DNA of 64,000 bases from Flavobacterium subsaxonicum WB 4.1-42 = DSM 21790 (GCF_000422725.1 NZ_AUGP01000028.1:116858-180857), one strand, 5' to 3'; shown: positions 15,528 to 24,101, counted from the stretch's first letter. Numbers and translations are program-made. Notes: generated by a model not told the origin, from the letters alone.

Positions 15528-16619
15528 TTAAGCGGCTTCGGCCGCTTTTTTGTTTTTTAGGTAGCCCGATGGTGTTAGGCCTACTATTTTTTTAAAGTAC
15601 TGGTTAAACGATGCTTTGGTTTTAAAGCCACAGTCGTAAGCAATGGCAAGCAGGCTTACAGATTTTTGATTGGGCGCATCCAACCGGTGCAGTACCTCTT
15701 TAATGCGGTACTCGTTAATGTATTGGTAAAAAGACTTTTGCGCAAACACATTGAGCGTTTCAGAAATGTGGTGGCGGTTAATGCCCGATGCCGCCGACAG
15801 TTTTTCGAGCGTAAGGTCTTCATCGTTATACAGCCTTTTGCTTCTTAGTACCTCTTCTAACTTGCTGAAAATGTGGGCGTGCCTGTCGGCTTCCAAAAGT
15901 AACCTGCGTTCGGCAATTATATCAATAGTCTCAACCTTTGGCACTTCTTCGGCTACAGCCGGAAATTCTGCCGAAAGGCCTGCGCTGCCAACATATTTAT
16001 AACGGATAATTAAAACAGGCACGGCACTTAGCAACAAGTACAATACACTCCTTATATATGGGTTAATGGCCTGGCTTAGATTACCACCAACAAGCAAGGC
16101 TATTTCGGTCAGGCCTATTAGTCCAAGCACTATTTTAAGGGCGGTTATAAGGCTGTATTCGTTAGGGTTAGTAGCTGCTCGGGGTAAAAGGTAGCTAAAG
16201 ATAAGATGCGATAGCACTATGGGTAAAAACACTATTGTATTGTATAGCTTTAAAATGGTGGTGCTGTAAGCAGGATATTGGTAAATGGCAATGGTGGTGC
16301 AGGTATAGAGCGTCATTACCACAATAAGCGGCACAAACAGGTACCACAGGCGGGCGGGTAAAAAGTTGAGGTCGTTCTTTTTACGGGCATACATATACAG
16401 CAGCGGGCCATAGGCCAGTTGTATAAAGGTATGCATCCTAAAGGCCACCGCCGGGTTGCTAACCGTTGTAAAAATATAGAATTTAGTGGCCAGGTGCCAG
16501 CCTATACAGGTTAGCAGTATAATTAGCAGGTAGTTACTGGTATCTTTCTTTTTGTTGATGAACAGAAAGGCTATGCATAACAGTACCTGTACTAATCCGG
16601 CGGCAATTATATAATTCAT
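15528..16619 (-). CDS. Membrane-anchored AraC family transcriptional regulator
   Basis: With the ATG at 16619 the protein has 363 residues. About residues 1-215 contain roughly seven hydrophobic helices. The last 100 residues are an AraC-type double helix-turn-helix (LSAASGINRHHISETLN and the second motif LLAIAYDCGFKTKASFNQYFKKIVGLTPSGY). Such fusions are frequent in Bacteroidetes, where the membrane part may sense a ligand; the target is unknown. The frame stays open to 16709, but the added residues are polar and precede the first membrane helix, so the inner ATG is preferred. The last codons form the terminator hairpin of gldC. Confidence 0.8.
   Translation of the reverse strand: MNYIIAAGLVQVLLCIAFLFINKKKDTSNYLLIILLTCIGWHLATKFYIFTTVSNPAVAFRMHTFIQLAYGPLLYMYARKKNDLNFLPARLWYLFVPLIVVMTLYTCTTIAIYQYPAYSTTILKLYNTIVFLPIVLSHLIFSYLLPRAATNPNEYSLITALKIVLGLIGLTEIALLVGGNLSQAINPYIRSVLYLLLSAVPVLIIRYKYVGSAGLSAEFPAVAEEVPKVETIDIIAERRLLLEADRHAHIFSKLEEVLRSKRLYNDEDLTLEKLSAASGINRHHISETLNVFAQKSFYQYINEYRIKEVLHRLDAPNQKSVSLLAIAYDCGFKTKASFNQYFKKIVGLTPSGYLKNKKAAEAA
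15530..15553 (+). terminator. Terminator of gldB-gldC inside the 3' end of the opposite gene
   Basis: AAGCGGC-TTCG-GCCGCTT, a 7-bp stem with the stable TTCG tetraloop, runs into a T tract. It overlaps the last codons and stop of the convergent AraC-type gene, where it encodes its Ala-Ala-Glu-Ala-Ala tail. Confidence 0.8.
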
Positions 16620-16865
16620 TAGCTTATGCTGTTTTCTAATGGCAAAAATAGCTCGTGGTTGGTTAAAACAGCGTTGCTTAAATGTTACCAAATTGATTTT
16701 CGCATACAATTATTGGTGCTTAACAATAAATTAATATTGCATTAAGCGCAATACTACCAGAGCTTTACGGGTAAAAATCGACCGAGATTTACTTCTTAGC
16801 TTGAAATAGTCGTGGGGTTGGTTGGGTAGGTGCAACTTTGCTGCATCAAAAAAATAACAGTATTT

Positions 16866-18047
16866 ATGAAGTCAATTTTAAAAGCAGCATTACTGCTGTT
16901 TGCAACCCAGCTACTGCATGCCCAAACGCCGCAACGCACCATTGTTATAATGATAGACGGCTTTGGCGAAGACTATTACCGCGCCAGCGATATGCCCAAC
17001 CTGAACAAGATGGAGAAGGAAGGCATCTTTAAAGTAGTGCCCTCTATTATGCCGGCGGTTACTAACGTAAACAATGTGGCTATTGCTACCGGAGAACTGC
17101 CTAATAAGCACGGTATTACGGGCAACGTTTGGATGAACCCTGCCACAGGGCAGGAGGAGTTTATTGAAGACCCCGATATGATTACCGTGCCCACTATTTT
17201 TGACAGGGCTAAGAAACTGGGAATCAAGTCGGCATTGTTTAGTGTAAAGAAGAAAACCATTGATATTATGAGTATTAGCACCGATGCATCGTTATGCCCG
17301 GAGTGCGATGGTGCCGAAGAATCGGTTTGGGCTAAGCAGTTTGGTGCGCCACCTGCGGTGTATACTAAAGATGTTAGCTACTGGATTATGGAGTCGGCTA
17401 TTTATACCCTTAAAAACAACCCTGAGTATGGGTTGGTGTACATTCATACCACTGATTACCCAATGCATACCTGGGCTCCGGAAGAAAAGGACTCAAAGGA
17501 GTTCCTCCATAAACTTGATGAATATATAGGCAAGATAAGGGCCACCGCACCCGATGCTGCCATACTAATAACGGCAGACCACGGCCTTAACCATAAAGAC
17601 CTTTGCTGGGATTTAGAGAAAGCATGTGCCAAGCGTAAAACGCCTATACGTATCTCAATATCACCGGAAAAGGACCGTTATTTTAAGCACCATCGCGGTA
17701 TGGGGGGCAGTGCCTATGTGTACTTAAAAGACATTAAGGATTTGGAGAAGGTAAAAAAGACCCTGCTGTCTCTAAATGGGGTGGAGGCCGTTTTAACCAA
17801 AGCCGAAGCTATTGAAAAATACAGCCTTATGCCCGAGCGTGTAGGCGATTTAATGGTGCTGGGCAACAAAACAACGGTTTTTGGACAACTGTCTGAGGCT
17901 GAAAATGAGACGTTAGCGCCAAATTACCGTAGCCACGGGTCGTTGTACGAGTGTATTGTTCCGTTGTTTGTGTTTAATGCCAGGCAGGCACCTAAGCCTG
18001 AGTATTTTGACCGTAACTACAAGGTAGCGGCCTGGCTATACAGGTAA
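16866..18047 (+). CDS. Secreted alkaline-phosphatase-superfamily hydrolase, phosphonoacetate hydrolase-like
   Basis: The ATG at 16866 gives 393 residues beginning with a clear signal peptide (cleavage after LLHAQ, residue 20). The catalytic Thr and metal ligands of the nucleotide pyrophosphatase/phosphodiesterase fold are present: D31 (IMIDG), T66-N67 (TNVNN), D...H in HTTDYPMHTW, DH in TADHGLNH, and H in YRSHGSL. The TNxNN motif and the segments around KHHRGMGGSAYVYL and RVGDLMVLGN recall phosphonoacetate hydrolase PhnA more than nucleotide pyrophosphatases. PhnA splits phosphonoacetate to acetate and phosphate. Here the export signal places it in the periplasm. The substrate is inferred. 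Confidence 0.8.
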   Translation: MKSILKAALLLFATQLLHAQTPQRTIVIMIDGFGEDYYRASDMPNLNKMEKEGIFKVVPSIMPAVTNVNNVAIATGELPNKHGITGNVWMNPATGQEEFIEDPDMITVPTIFDRAKKLGIKSALFSVKKKTIDIMSISTDASLCPECDGAEESVWAKQFGAPPAVYTKDVSYWIMESAIYTLKNNPEYGLVYIHTTDYPMHTWAPEEKDSKEFLHKLDEYIGKIRATAPDAAILITADHGLNHKDLCWDLEKACAKRKTPIRISISPEKDRYFKHHRGMGGSAYVYLKDIKDLEKVKKTLLSLNGVEAVLTKAEAIEKYSLMPERVGDLMVLGNKTTVFGQLSEAENETLAPNYRSHGSLYECIVPLFVFNARQAPKPEYFDRNYKVAAWLYR

Positions 18048-18073
18048 ACCCCGACTGGTTAGGTACTAAAAAT

Positions 18074-18099
18074 AAAGGCGGAGCAATTGCTCCGCCTTT
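18074..18099. terminator. Bidirectional terminator between the hydrolase and engB
   Basis: A 26-bp perfect palindrome (each arm AAAGGCGGAGCAA or its complement) ends in TTTGTTTT on the plus strand and TTTATTTTT on the minus strand. It lies between convergent genes. Confidence 0.85.
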
Positions 18100-18121
18100 G
18101 TTTTATAAGGTAAAAGGGCTG

Positions 18122-18742
18122 CTATACAAACCCCTGGTTTTTAAAAATGCCCTGGTTAACTTCTTCAATATAAGATAGTAAGGCGTCGCGGCCTGTGCCC
18201 TCTGTAGACGATGTTACAAAGTGCTGCGGCATCTCTTCCCAGTTGTTGGCAAGCAGTTTTTTGCGGTAGGCGGCAATATGCTGGTCTACCTTGCCACGGC
18301 TAATTTTATCGGCCTTTGTAAATACAATGCAAAAAGGTACTTCGGTCTCGCCCAGGTAGTTAATAAACTCAAGGTCTATCTTTTGGGCCTCTAACCGTAT
18401 GTCTATCAGTACAAAAGCACATACTAGCTGCTCGCGGCGCTCAAAGTAATCGGTTATAAATTTCTGGAAGGTCTCCTTAGTAGATTTAGACACACGGGCA
18501 TAGCCGTAGCCGGGTAAATCGACAAGATACCAGTTCTCGTTAATCTTAAAGTGGTTGATTAACTGCGTTTTACCGGGCTTACCCGATGTTTTTGCCAAAC
18601 TGTTACGGTTGGTAATCATGTTAATAAGCGACGACTTGCCCACATTACTCCTGCCAATAAAAGCGTACTCCGGCAACGGCTCATTAGGGCATTTGCTTAC
18701 ATCAGAGTTACTTACAATAAATTCGGCAGTATTAATTTTCAT
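18122..18742 (-). CDS. engB: Ribosome biogenesis GTPase EngB (YihA/YsxC)
   Basis: The 206-residue GTPase helps late assembly of the 50S subunit. The G motifs are all present: G1 GRSNVGKS (residues 30-37), G2 TSGKPGKTQ, G3 DLPGYG and G4 TKAD. The length is normal for the family. A minus-strand -7 element TATCTTTG (18778-18785) and a short hairpin (18756-18767, AGCGC-TT-GCGCT) lie in the leader. It is transcribed alone. Confidence 0.95.
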   Translation of the reverse strand: MKINTAEFIVSNSDVSKCPNEPLPEYAFIGRSNVGKSSLINMITNRNSLAKTSGKPGKTQLINHFKINENWYLVDLPGYGYARVSKSTKETFQKFITDYFERREQLVCAFVLIDIRLEAQKIDLEFINYLGETEVPFCIVFTKADKISRGKVDQHIAAYRKKLLANNWEEMPQHFVTSSTEGTGRDALLSYIEEVNQGIFKNQGFV

Positions 18743-18777
18743 AGGGGTATATTTTAGCGCTTGCGCTTATTAAAGTG

Positions 18778-18785
18778 CAAAGATA
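18778..18785 (-). promoter_or_regulatory. -7 promoter element of engB
   Basis: The minus strand reads TATCTTTG, 35 nt upstream of the ATG. A 5-bp hairpin (18756-18767) lies between it and the start codon. Confidence 0.5.
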
Positions 18786-18963
18786 CGCATTTTAAATTTG
18801 GAGCATAATTGCTTTTTTCGCCTCATTTTAACATTGATATTTCACTTTCGGACTTCGAGTTAGCGTGTTTTTACCACTTGTTTTAAATGGACTCATTCCG
18901 GCGGACAAATTTCCCGATCAGATAAAAAAATAACATGGGTAAATTATCACTACATCCCGATCA

Positions 18964-19042
18964 TAAAAAAAAAGAGAGCCATCAGTTCCACAATTTACCA
19001 CCGGTTTAAAACAAGGTGGTTTTTGTGGAGCTAATAGCTCTT
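18964..19042 (-). terminator. Long hairpin terminator of the alpha/beta hydrolase gene
   Basis: On the minus strand two arms of about 28 nt (19042-19015 and 19002-18974) pair with mostly canonical and G.U pairs and are followed by CTCTC and a run of ten T. On the plus strand the same positions give C.A mismatches, so the structure belongs to minus-strand RNA. It sits 177 nt behind the hydrolase stop. Confidence 0.65.
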
Positions 19043-19052
19043 ATGTATTTTT

Positions 19053-19099
19053 GGTTGTTGGTTGTCTGTTGCTGGTTGTCTGTTGCTGGTTGTCGGTTG
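19053..19099. repeat. Tandem repeat, 14-nt unit
   Basis: GGTTGTCTGTTGCT occurs twice in succession (19060-19073, 19074-19087), followed by a partial third copy to 19099 and preceded by a related TTGGTTGTTG. The array lies in the 476-bp spacer between engB and the hydrolase. Apart from this array, the CTGAAC array and the long hairpin, I see nothing coding in that spacer. Confidence 0.8.
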
Positions 19100-19163
19100 A
19101 AAGAATACAGTTGCCGGTTTATCAACTGACAACTAAATACCTTCAATGTAACTGCCGACTGAG

Positions 19164-19205
19164 ACTGAACACTGAACACTGAACACTGAACACTGCCTAC
19201 TGAAC
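19164..19205. repeat. Tandem repeat, 7-nt unit ACTGAAC
   Basis: Six head-to-tail 7-nt units run from 19164 to 19205; five read ACTGAAC and the fifth in order is ACTGCCT. The array ends 14 bp from the 3' end of the hydrolase gene. Confidence 0.85.
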
Positions 19206-19218
19206 ACCGCCAACTTTC

Positions 19219-19980
19219 CTAAAGTCCCGACTTCTTAAGCCATTCGTGCATTAAGCGGTTAAACTCGTCCGGGTGCTCCATCATGGCAGCATGCCCGCAT
19301 TTGTCTATCCAATACAGGCTGGAGTTGGGTAGCAGCTTATCAAACTCTTCGGCAACATCGGGTGGGGTAACGCTATCGTTCTTGCCCCATATAATACCTG
19401 TTGGCACATGCATTTTAGGCAGGTCCTTAGCCATGTTGTGGCGTATGGCACTCTTGGCAATGGTAAGTGTCTTAATAAGCTTAATACGGTCGTTAGCCAG
19501 GGCGTACACCTCTTCTATAATCTCATCGGTAGCAATGGCGGGGTCGTAAAATACCTCCTGGGCTTTCTTTTTAATATAGTCGCGGTCGCCACGGCGTGGG
19601 TAGCTGTCGCCCATAGCACTTTCATAAAGGCCGCTGCTTCCGGTAATAATAAGGCCTAACATCTTTTCGGGGTACATTTTAGTGTGGTACAGCGCAATGT
19701 GGCCGCCCAGCGAGTTGCCTAAAAGTATAACCCTGTCAAAACCTTTATAGGTAATAAAATCTTTTACCCATCGGGCAAAAGCCTTAACGTTAGTCTTTAA
19801 AATGCTTTGTGTGTATATGGGTAATTCGGGTATAACTACTTTATATCCGTGTTCAGGAAAATACTTGGCAACACCGTCAAAATTGCTCAAACCGCCCATA
19901 AGGCCGTGTAAAATAATTATTGGTGTACCTTCTCCAGCTTCGTAGTAGCTGTATTTTCCTTCTTTTTGTGTGCTTTGCAT
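19219..19980 (-). CDS. Alpha/beta fold hydrolase
   Basis: The 253-residue protein has the usual hydrolase layout: oxyanion region HGLMGG (25-30), nucleophile elbow GNSLGG with S90, an acid in WGKNDSVTPPD, and the catalytic His in CGHAAMMEHPDEF. No signal peptide is visible. The substrate is unknown; relatives include esterases and C-C bond hydrolases. It is divergent from mraZ, 430 bp away, with a minus-strand -7 element TATATTTG at 20008-20015. Confidence 0.82.
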   Translation of the reverse strand: MQSTQKEGKYSYYEAGEGTPIIILHGLMGGLSNFDGVAKYFPEHGYKVVIPELPIYTQSILKTNVKAFARWVKDFITYKGFDRVILLGNSLGGHIALYHTKMYPEKMLGLIITGSSGLYESAMGDSYPRRGDRDYIKKKAQEVFYDPAIATDEIIEEVYALANDRIKLIKTLTIAKSAIRHNMAKDLPKMHVPTGIIWGKNDSVTPPDVAEEFDKLLPNSSLYWIDKCGHAAMMEHPDEFNRLMHEWLKKSGL

Positions 19981-20341
19981 AAGGGTTTGTAATCGTTCAA
20001 ATCAGCACAAATATATGATATTATACATAAAAATAAGTTTAACCGCACATTATTTGGGTTATTTTTCACTTTCGTATGCCCGCATAACATTAGCATAACA
20101 CGGCAGCCCGCATTACGGTTGCTCCCACCACAATTTACCACCCAAAATGTCAAATTTTCGTTAAAGTACCACTCAGCAAAATATTCATCCTTTTGCATTT
20201 TTACTGTTAAGAACTCTTAAAGTTTTAAATAACCCTTACTAAATAATTGTTAGCGTTTAAAATCTTTCAAAACGCTATGCCGCGGTATGCGTGCAACAGG
20301 GCATTTAAGGTGGTAAAAAATCGCAAAACTTATGAACAAAG

Positions 20342-20366
20342 TGGGAGGCAGTGGTAAAAAATGGTA
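20342..20366 (+). promoter_or_regulatory. MraZ operator: three boxes at exact 10-bp spacing
   Basis: TGGGA (20342-20346), TGGTA (20352-20356) and TGGTA (20362-20366) repeat with 5-nt gaps. MraZ binds direct repeats of a TGGG-type box at 10-bp spacing upstream of its own gene in other bacteria. Here the boxes end 9 bp before the -7 element, covering the -33 region, which fits autorepression. Confidence 0.75.
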
Positions 20367-20375
20367 AAATATATA

Positions 20376-20383
20376 TATATTTG
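20376..20383 (+). promoter_or_regulatory. -7 promoter element of the dcw operon
   Basis: TATATTTG matches TAnnTTTG and lies 27 nt before the TTG start of mraZ, immediately behind the MraZ boxes. Confidence 0.6.
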
Positions 20384-20410
20384 CTATAAAATCATCTTAA
20401 ACCTAACTGC

Positions 20411-20881
20411 TTGAATACCATCATAGGCACATACGAATGTAAGGCAGATTCTAAGGGAAGGCTCATGTTGCCTGCTCCTTTGAAGAAGCAATTGCATGAA
20501 GGCCTGGAAGAAGGGTTTGTTTTAAAGCGCTCGGTTTTCCAGCCCTGCCTGGAGTTGTACCCAATGGCGGAGTGGAACAAGATGATGGAAAAAATAAACA
20601 AGCTAAACCGTTTTGTAAAAAAGAACAACGATTTTATAAGAAGGTTTACCGCGGGTGTAAAAGTTATTGAGATGGACAGCGCCGGAAGGCTGCTGATACC
20701 TAAAGACCTGGTGGTTTTTGCAGACATTAAGAGTGACATAGTGCTTTCTTCGGCTGTAAATATCGTGGAGATTTGGGACAAAGACAAATATGAGTACTCT
20801 ATTAATGAGTCGGCAGATGACTTTGCCGATCTTGCTGAAGAGGTAATGGGCAATTTAAACGACGACGATGGAATATCATAA
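20411..20881 (+). CDS. mraZ: Transcriptional regulator MraZ (division/cell wall cluster repressor)
   Basis: The 156-residue protein carries two AbrB-like swapped-hairpin domains with the DxxGR motif twice (D13-R17 and D89-R93). It is a DNA-binding repressor of its own operon in the bacteria studied. The start is TTG at 20411, in line with the conserved beginning MNTIIGTYECK. The 3' end overlaps rsmH by 14 nt. It is the first gene of a 13-gene operon running to 36266. Confidence 0.95.
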   Translation: MNTIIGTYECKADSKGRLMLPAPLKKQLHEGLEEGFVLKRSVFQPCLELYPMAEWNKMMEKINKLNRFVKKNNDFIRRFTAGVKVIEMDSAGRLLIPKDLVVFADIKSDIVLSSAVNIVEIWDKDKYEYSINESADDFADLAEEVMGNLNDDDGIS

Positions 20882-21764
20882 CCCGGTATTGTTAAAAGAA
20901 ACGGTAGATGGGCTTAATATAAAGCCCGACGGCGTGTATGTAGATGTAACCTTTGGAGGCGGAGGGCACTCTCGCGAAATTATGAGCAGGCTGGGCCCCA
21001 ACGGGCGTTTGTTTGGCTTTGATCAGGACGAAGATGCGCAGGCCAATGTAATAGACGATGAAAGGTTTACCCTGATACCCGAAAACTTTAGGTTTATTAA
21101 AAGATACCTGAGGTTTTATAATATTAAAGAGGTAGATGGTATCCTGGCCGACCTTGGTGTATCATCGCACCAGTTTGATGTGGCAGAGCGCGGTTTTAGT
21201 ACCCGTTTTGATGCCATGCTGGATATGCGAATGAGCAAAAAGAACGACCTGGATGCATTTAAGGTGGTTAATGATTATGAGGAAGCCGACCTGAGCCGTA
21301 TGTTTTTTGATTATGGCGATTTGCGCAACTCTAAAGCATTAGCATCAAGAATTGTAGAGGCGCGTAAAGAAAAGCCTATTACCAACACGGGCGAGCTTAA
21401 GCAGGTGCTGGGCAGGTTTTTACCGGCACACAAAAGCAACAAGATACTGGCGCAAATTTACCAGGCCATCCGTATAGAGGTTAACCACGAAATGGATGTG
21501 CTTAAAGAGTTTTTAGAGCAGTCGCTGGATTTGCTTAAACCGGGCGGAAGGCTAAGTGTTATAGCGTACCATTCGTTGGAGGACAGGCTGGTAAAGCGCT
21601 ACGTGCGTAACGGTATGTTTGAGGGCGAGCCGGAACGCGATATGTTTGGCAACTTTGAGGTGCCGTTTAAGATTATCGAAAAACTGATTGTGCCAACCGA
21701 AGAAGAGATTAAAATAAACAACAGGGCCCGTAGTGCAAGGTTAAGGGTGGCTGAAAAGAAATAG
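20868..21764 (+). CDS. rsmH: 16S rRNA (cytosine(1402)-N(4))-methyltransferase RsmH
   Basis: The 298-residue SAM-dependent enzyme (formerly MraW) methylates N4 of C1402 in the ribosomal P site. The SAM-binding loop VDVTFGGGGHS lies at about residues 24-34. The ADLGVSSHQFD and YHSLEDRLVKRY segments are family hallmarks. Length and position directly after mraZ are as in most bacteria. One base separates its stop from the ftsL-like gene. Confidence 0.95.
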   Translation: MEYHNPVLLKETVDGLNIKPDGVYVDVTFGGGGHSREIMSRLGPNGRLFGFDQDEDAQANVIDDERFTLIPENFRFIKRYLRFYNIKEVDGILADLGVSSHQFDVAERGFSTRFDAMLDMRMSKKNDLDAFKVVNDYEEADLSRMFFDYGDLRNSKALASRIVEARKEKPITNTGELKQVLGRFLPAHKSNKILAQIYQAIRIEVNHEMDVLKEFLEQSLDLLKPGGRLSVIAYHSLEDRLVKRYVRNGMFEGEPERDMFGNFEVPFKIIEKLIVPTEEEIKINNRARSARLRVAEKK

Positions 21765-21765
21765 C

Positions 21766-22113
21766 ATGAAAGATAGTGTATACGGATTATTAAAAGCAAA
21801 ATATCTTGTAGACCAGGGGTCTATGAGAAACTGGCGCTTTATAGTATTTCTTATACTGGTAGCTATACTAATGATCGCCAACTCGCACAATTACGAGCAA
21901 AAAATATACAGGATAAGTGCGCTCGAAAGCGAAGTAAAAGAGCTTAGGGCTGAGTTTGTAGACCGCAGGAGCGAGCTTATGGAGCTTAAGATGGAAAGCA
22001 CCGTATCGGCTAAAATGGAAGAAAGGGAAATTTTCCCATCGTCTGTTCCGCCAAAAAAAATAGAAGTGGTAAAACCAAACGATAAAAACATCTGGCAAAA
22101 GCTATGGGAGTAG
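21766..22113 (+). CDS. ftsL: FtsL-like cell division protein
   Basis: The 115-residue bitopic protein has a short cytosolic start, one transmembrane helix (about 23-40, WRFIVFLILVAILMIAN) and a periplasmic coiled coil (about 44-75). The layout and the place between rsmH and the transpeptidase gene define FtsL, although sequence conservation is low. It would join FtsQ at the divisome. It overlaps the next gene by 10 nt. Confidence 0.82.
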   Translation: MKDSVYGLLKAKYLVDQGSMRNWRFIVFLILVAILMIANSHNYEQKIYRISALESEVKELRAEFVDRRSELMELKMESTVSAKMEEREIFPSSVPPKKIEVVKPNDKNIWQKLWE

Positions 22114-24101
22114 TAGAGGACAAAAAAATATCCTTCAGGATATATATTGTAGCCTTCGCAATTTTTGTGATGGCTTGCCTTATTGCTATAAAGCTTACCA
22201 ACATACAGTGGGTAGAGGGCGATTATTACCGCCAGCTTGCTAAAGACCGTACGGTTAAAAATTTTGATATACCGGCCAACAGGGGCAATGTGTACAGTGC
22301 CGATGGCAGCCTTTTGGCAACATCTATACCCAATTACACCATACGTTTTGATGCCCTGGCGCCAAAAAGGGAAGATTTTGATGATAATGTACAGGACCTG
22401 GCCGATTCTCTTGCCGTAATGCTGGGCCAGCAGCCTGCCGCCAAATATTACCACGACCTGCGTAAGGCACGTACCAACAAAAACAGGTACATGCTGGTGG
22501 CTAAAGATTTATCGTATACAGAGCTGCTTCGTATAAAAAGCTTTCCGCTGTTTAATAAAGGGGCATTTAAAGGCGGTATTATTACCGAGCAAAAAATTAT
22601 AAGAGAACACCCTATAGGCAAAATTGCCAAAAGGACTATTGGTTATGACGAAGAGCGCGATGTGGGTATAGAGGGTGCTTTTGCCCAATACCTTAAAGGC
22701 AAGAACGGCCGCCGCATGATGCAAAAAATAGCCAAAAACCAGTGGAAACCCATTAGCGATCTTAATGAGGTAGAGCCGGTTGATGGTTATGATGTTGTTT
22801 CTACCATAGACGTGTACATTCAGGATATTGCCCACCATGCGCTGCTTAAGCAATTGGAGTATTATGAAGCCGATCATGGCTGTGTGGTGGTTATGGAAAC
22901 CAAAACAGGCTATGTAAAAGCCATTTCTAACCTGGGCCGCGCTACCGATGGGTCGTACTACGAAACCATTAACTACGCGGTAGGCGAATCGTCTGAACCG
23001 GGGTCGAGCTTTAAGCTGGCAGGATTAATATCGGTATTAGAAGACCAGAAAATAGATACCAGTAAAGTATATGATACGCATGGTGGCGATGTAGCCTATT
23101 TTGGCCGCCACGTGCGCGATTCGCACAAAGGGGGTTACGGTAAAATATCATTGGCAAGGGGCTTCGAGTTGTCGTCTAACACCGTATTGGTGCAGGCAGT
23201 TTACGAAAGTTTTAAAGACAACCCGCAGCGCTTTGTGGACCGTTTAAACGGTTTTGGGTTAAATAAAAAACTGGGTGTTGCCATAAAAGGAGAAGGCAGG
23301 CCTTATATACCCCAGACAACCGATAAATTCTGGTCGCGTACAACCCTGCCGTGGATGGGCTTTGGCTATAATGTAAGCCTTACACCGCTGCAAACCCTTA
23401 CGTTTTACAACGCTGTTGCAAACAACGGCGAAATGGTTAGGCCACTGTTTGTAAAAGAGATAAAAGAGTGGGACAGGACGGTTAAAAAGTTTGACAAAGA
23501 GGTAATGAACCCTAAAATATGCAGCCAGGAAACGCTTAACAAGGTTAGGGCTATTATGGAAAACGTGGTTAAAAAGGGTACAGGTAAAAAACTGTATTCG
23601 CCCCATTTTTCTATGGCGGGCAAAACCGGTACGGCGCAGGTTAACTATGCTAAAGGCGGCAAGACCAATGGCGATATGTATTACTCGTCAACTTTTGTGG
23701 GCTACTTTCCTGCCGATGAGCCGCAGTACAGCTGTGTGGTTATAGTTAACAAGCCACACGTTGCCAAGGGGTATTACGGGGCCGATGTGTCGGGGCCGGT
23801 ATTCCGCAGGATAGCGCAAAAAATATTTACCGATGTGCCAAGTTCAGACAGGGTTAAGGCCATAGATAAAGACATTAAAAAACAAGACCAGCTGTATGCT
23901 GTGTATTACGATAAGCAAAACAAGGGTAAGACCGATGTTATACCCAACACCATTGGCATGAGCGGCATGGATGCCGTAGCCCTTTTGGGTAACATGGGCT
24001 TTAAAGTGCAGGTAATAGGCATGGGCAAGGTAAAAAAGCAATCGCTTAAACCGGGCCAGGCCTTTAGTAAAAACCAGTCTATAATATTAGAATTGTCGTG
24101 A
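22104..24101 (+). CDS. ftsI: Division-specific penicillin-binding protein FtsI (PBP3-type transpeptidase) with C-terminal PASTA domain
   Basis: The 665-residue class B PBP has one N-terminal membrane helix (about 11-31), a PBP dimerisation domain and a transpeptidase domain with all three motifs: SSFK with catalytic S301, SSN at 357-359 and KTGT at 507-510. The last about 60 residues (DVIPNTIGMSGMDAVALLGNMGFKV) form a PASTA domain, absent from the E. coli protein. It cross-links septal peptidoglycan. The gene overlaps both neighbours, which points to tight coupling. Confidence 0.93.
   Translation: MGVVEDKKISFRIYIVAFAIFVMACLIAIKLTNIQWVEGDYYRQLAKDRTVKNFDIPANRGNVYSADGSLLATSIPNYTIRFDALAPKREDFDDNVQDLADSLAVMLGQQPAAKYYHDLRKARTNKNRYMLVAKDLSYTELLRIKSFPLFNKGAFKGGIITEQKIIREHPIGKIAKRTIGYDEERDVGIEGAFAQYLKGKNGRRMMQKIAKNQWKPISDLNEVEPVDGYDVVSTIDVYIQDIAHHALLKQLEYYEADHGCVVVMETKTGYVKAISNLGRATDGSYYETINYAVGESSEPGSSFKLAGLISVLEDQKIDTSKVYDTHGGDVAYFGRHVRDSHKGGYGKISLARGFELSSNTVLVQAVYESFKDNPQRFVDRLNGFGLNKKLGVAIKGEGRPYIPQTTDKFWSRTTLPWMGFGYNVSLTPLQTLTFYNAVANNGEMVRPLFVKEIKEWDRTVKKFDKEVMNPKICSQETLNKVRAIMENVVKKGTGKKLYSPHFSMAGKTGTAQVNYAKGGKTNGDMYYSSTFVGYFPADEPQYSCVVIVNKPHVAKGYYGADVSGPVFRRIAQKIFTDVPSSDRVKAIDKDIKKQDQLYAVYYDKQNKGKTDVIPNTIGMSGMDAVALLGNMGFKVQVIGMGKVKKQSLKPGQAFSKNQSIILELS

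Larger units (their letters stand above)
19981..20410. other. 430-bp divergent regulatory region between the hydrolase and mraZ
   Basis: No open frame here looks like a gene. The left part holds the hydrolase -7 element (minus strand, 20008-20015). The right part holds the MraZ boxes and the mraZ -7 element. The middle is AT-rich and featureless to my eye. Confidence 0.6.

Noticed and set aside
19053..19205. Tandem arrays considered as a CRISPR
   Set aside because: Units are 7 or 14 nt with no spacers, and no cas gene is present.
18988..20142. Exact 15-nt match CCACAATTTACCACC at 18988-19002 and 20128-20142, possibly an inverted MraZ-type site
   Set aside because: In an AT-rich window of this size a 15-nt match somewhere is expected by chance, and the first copy is an arm of a terminator hairpin.
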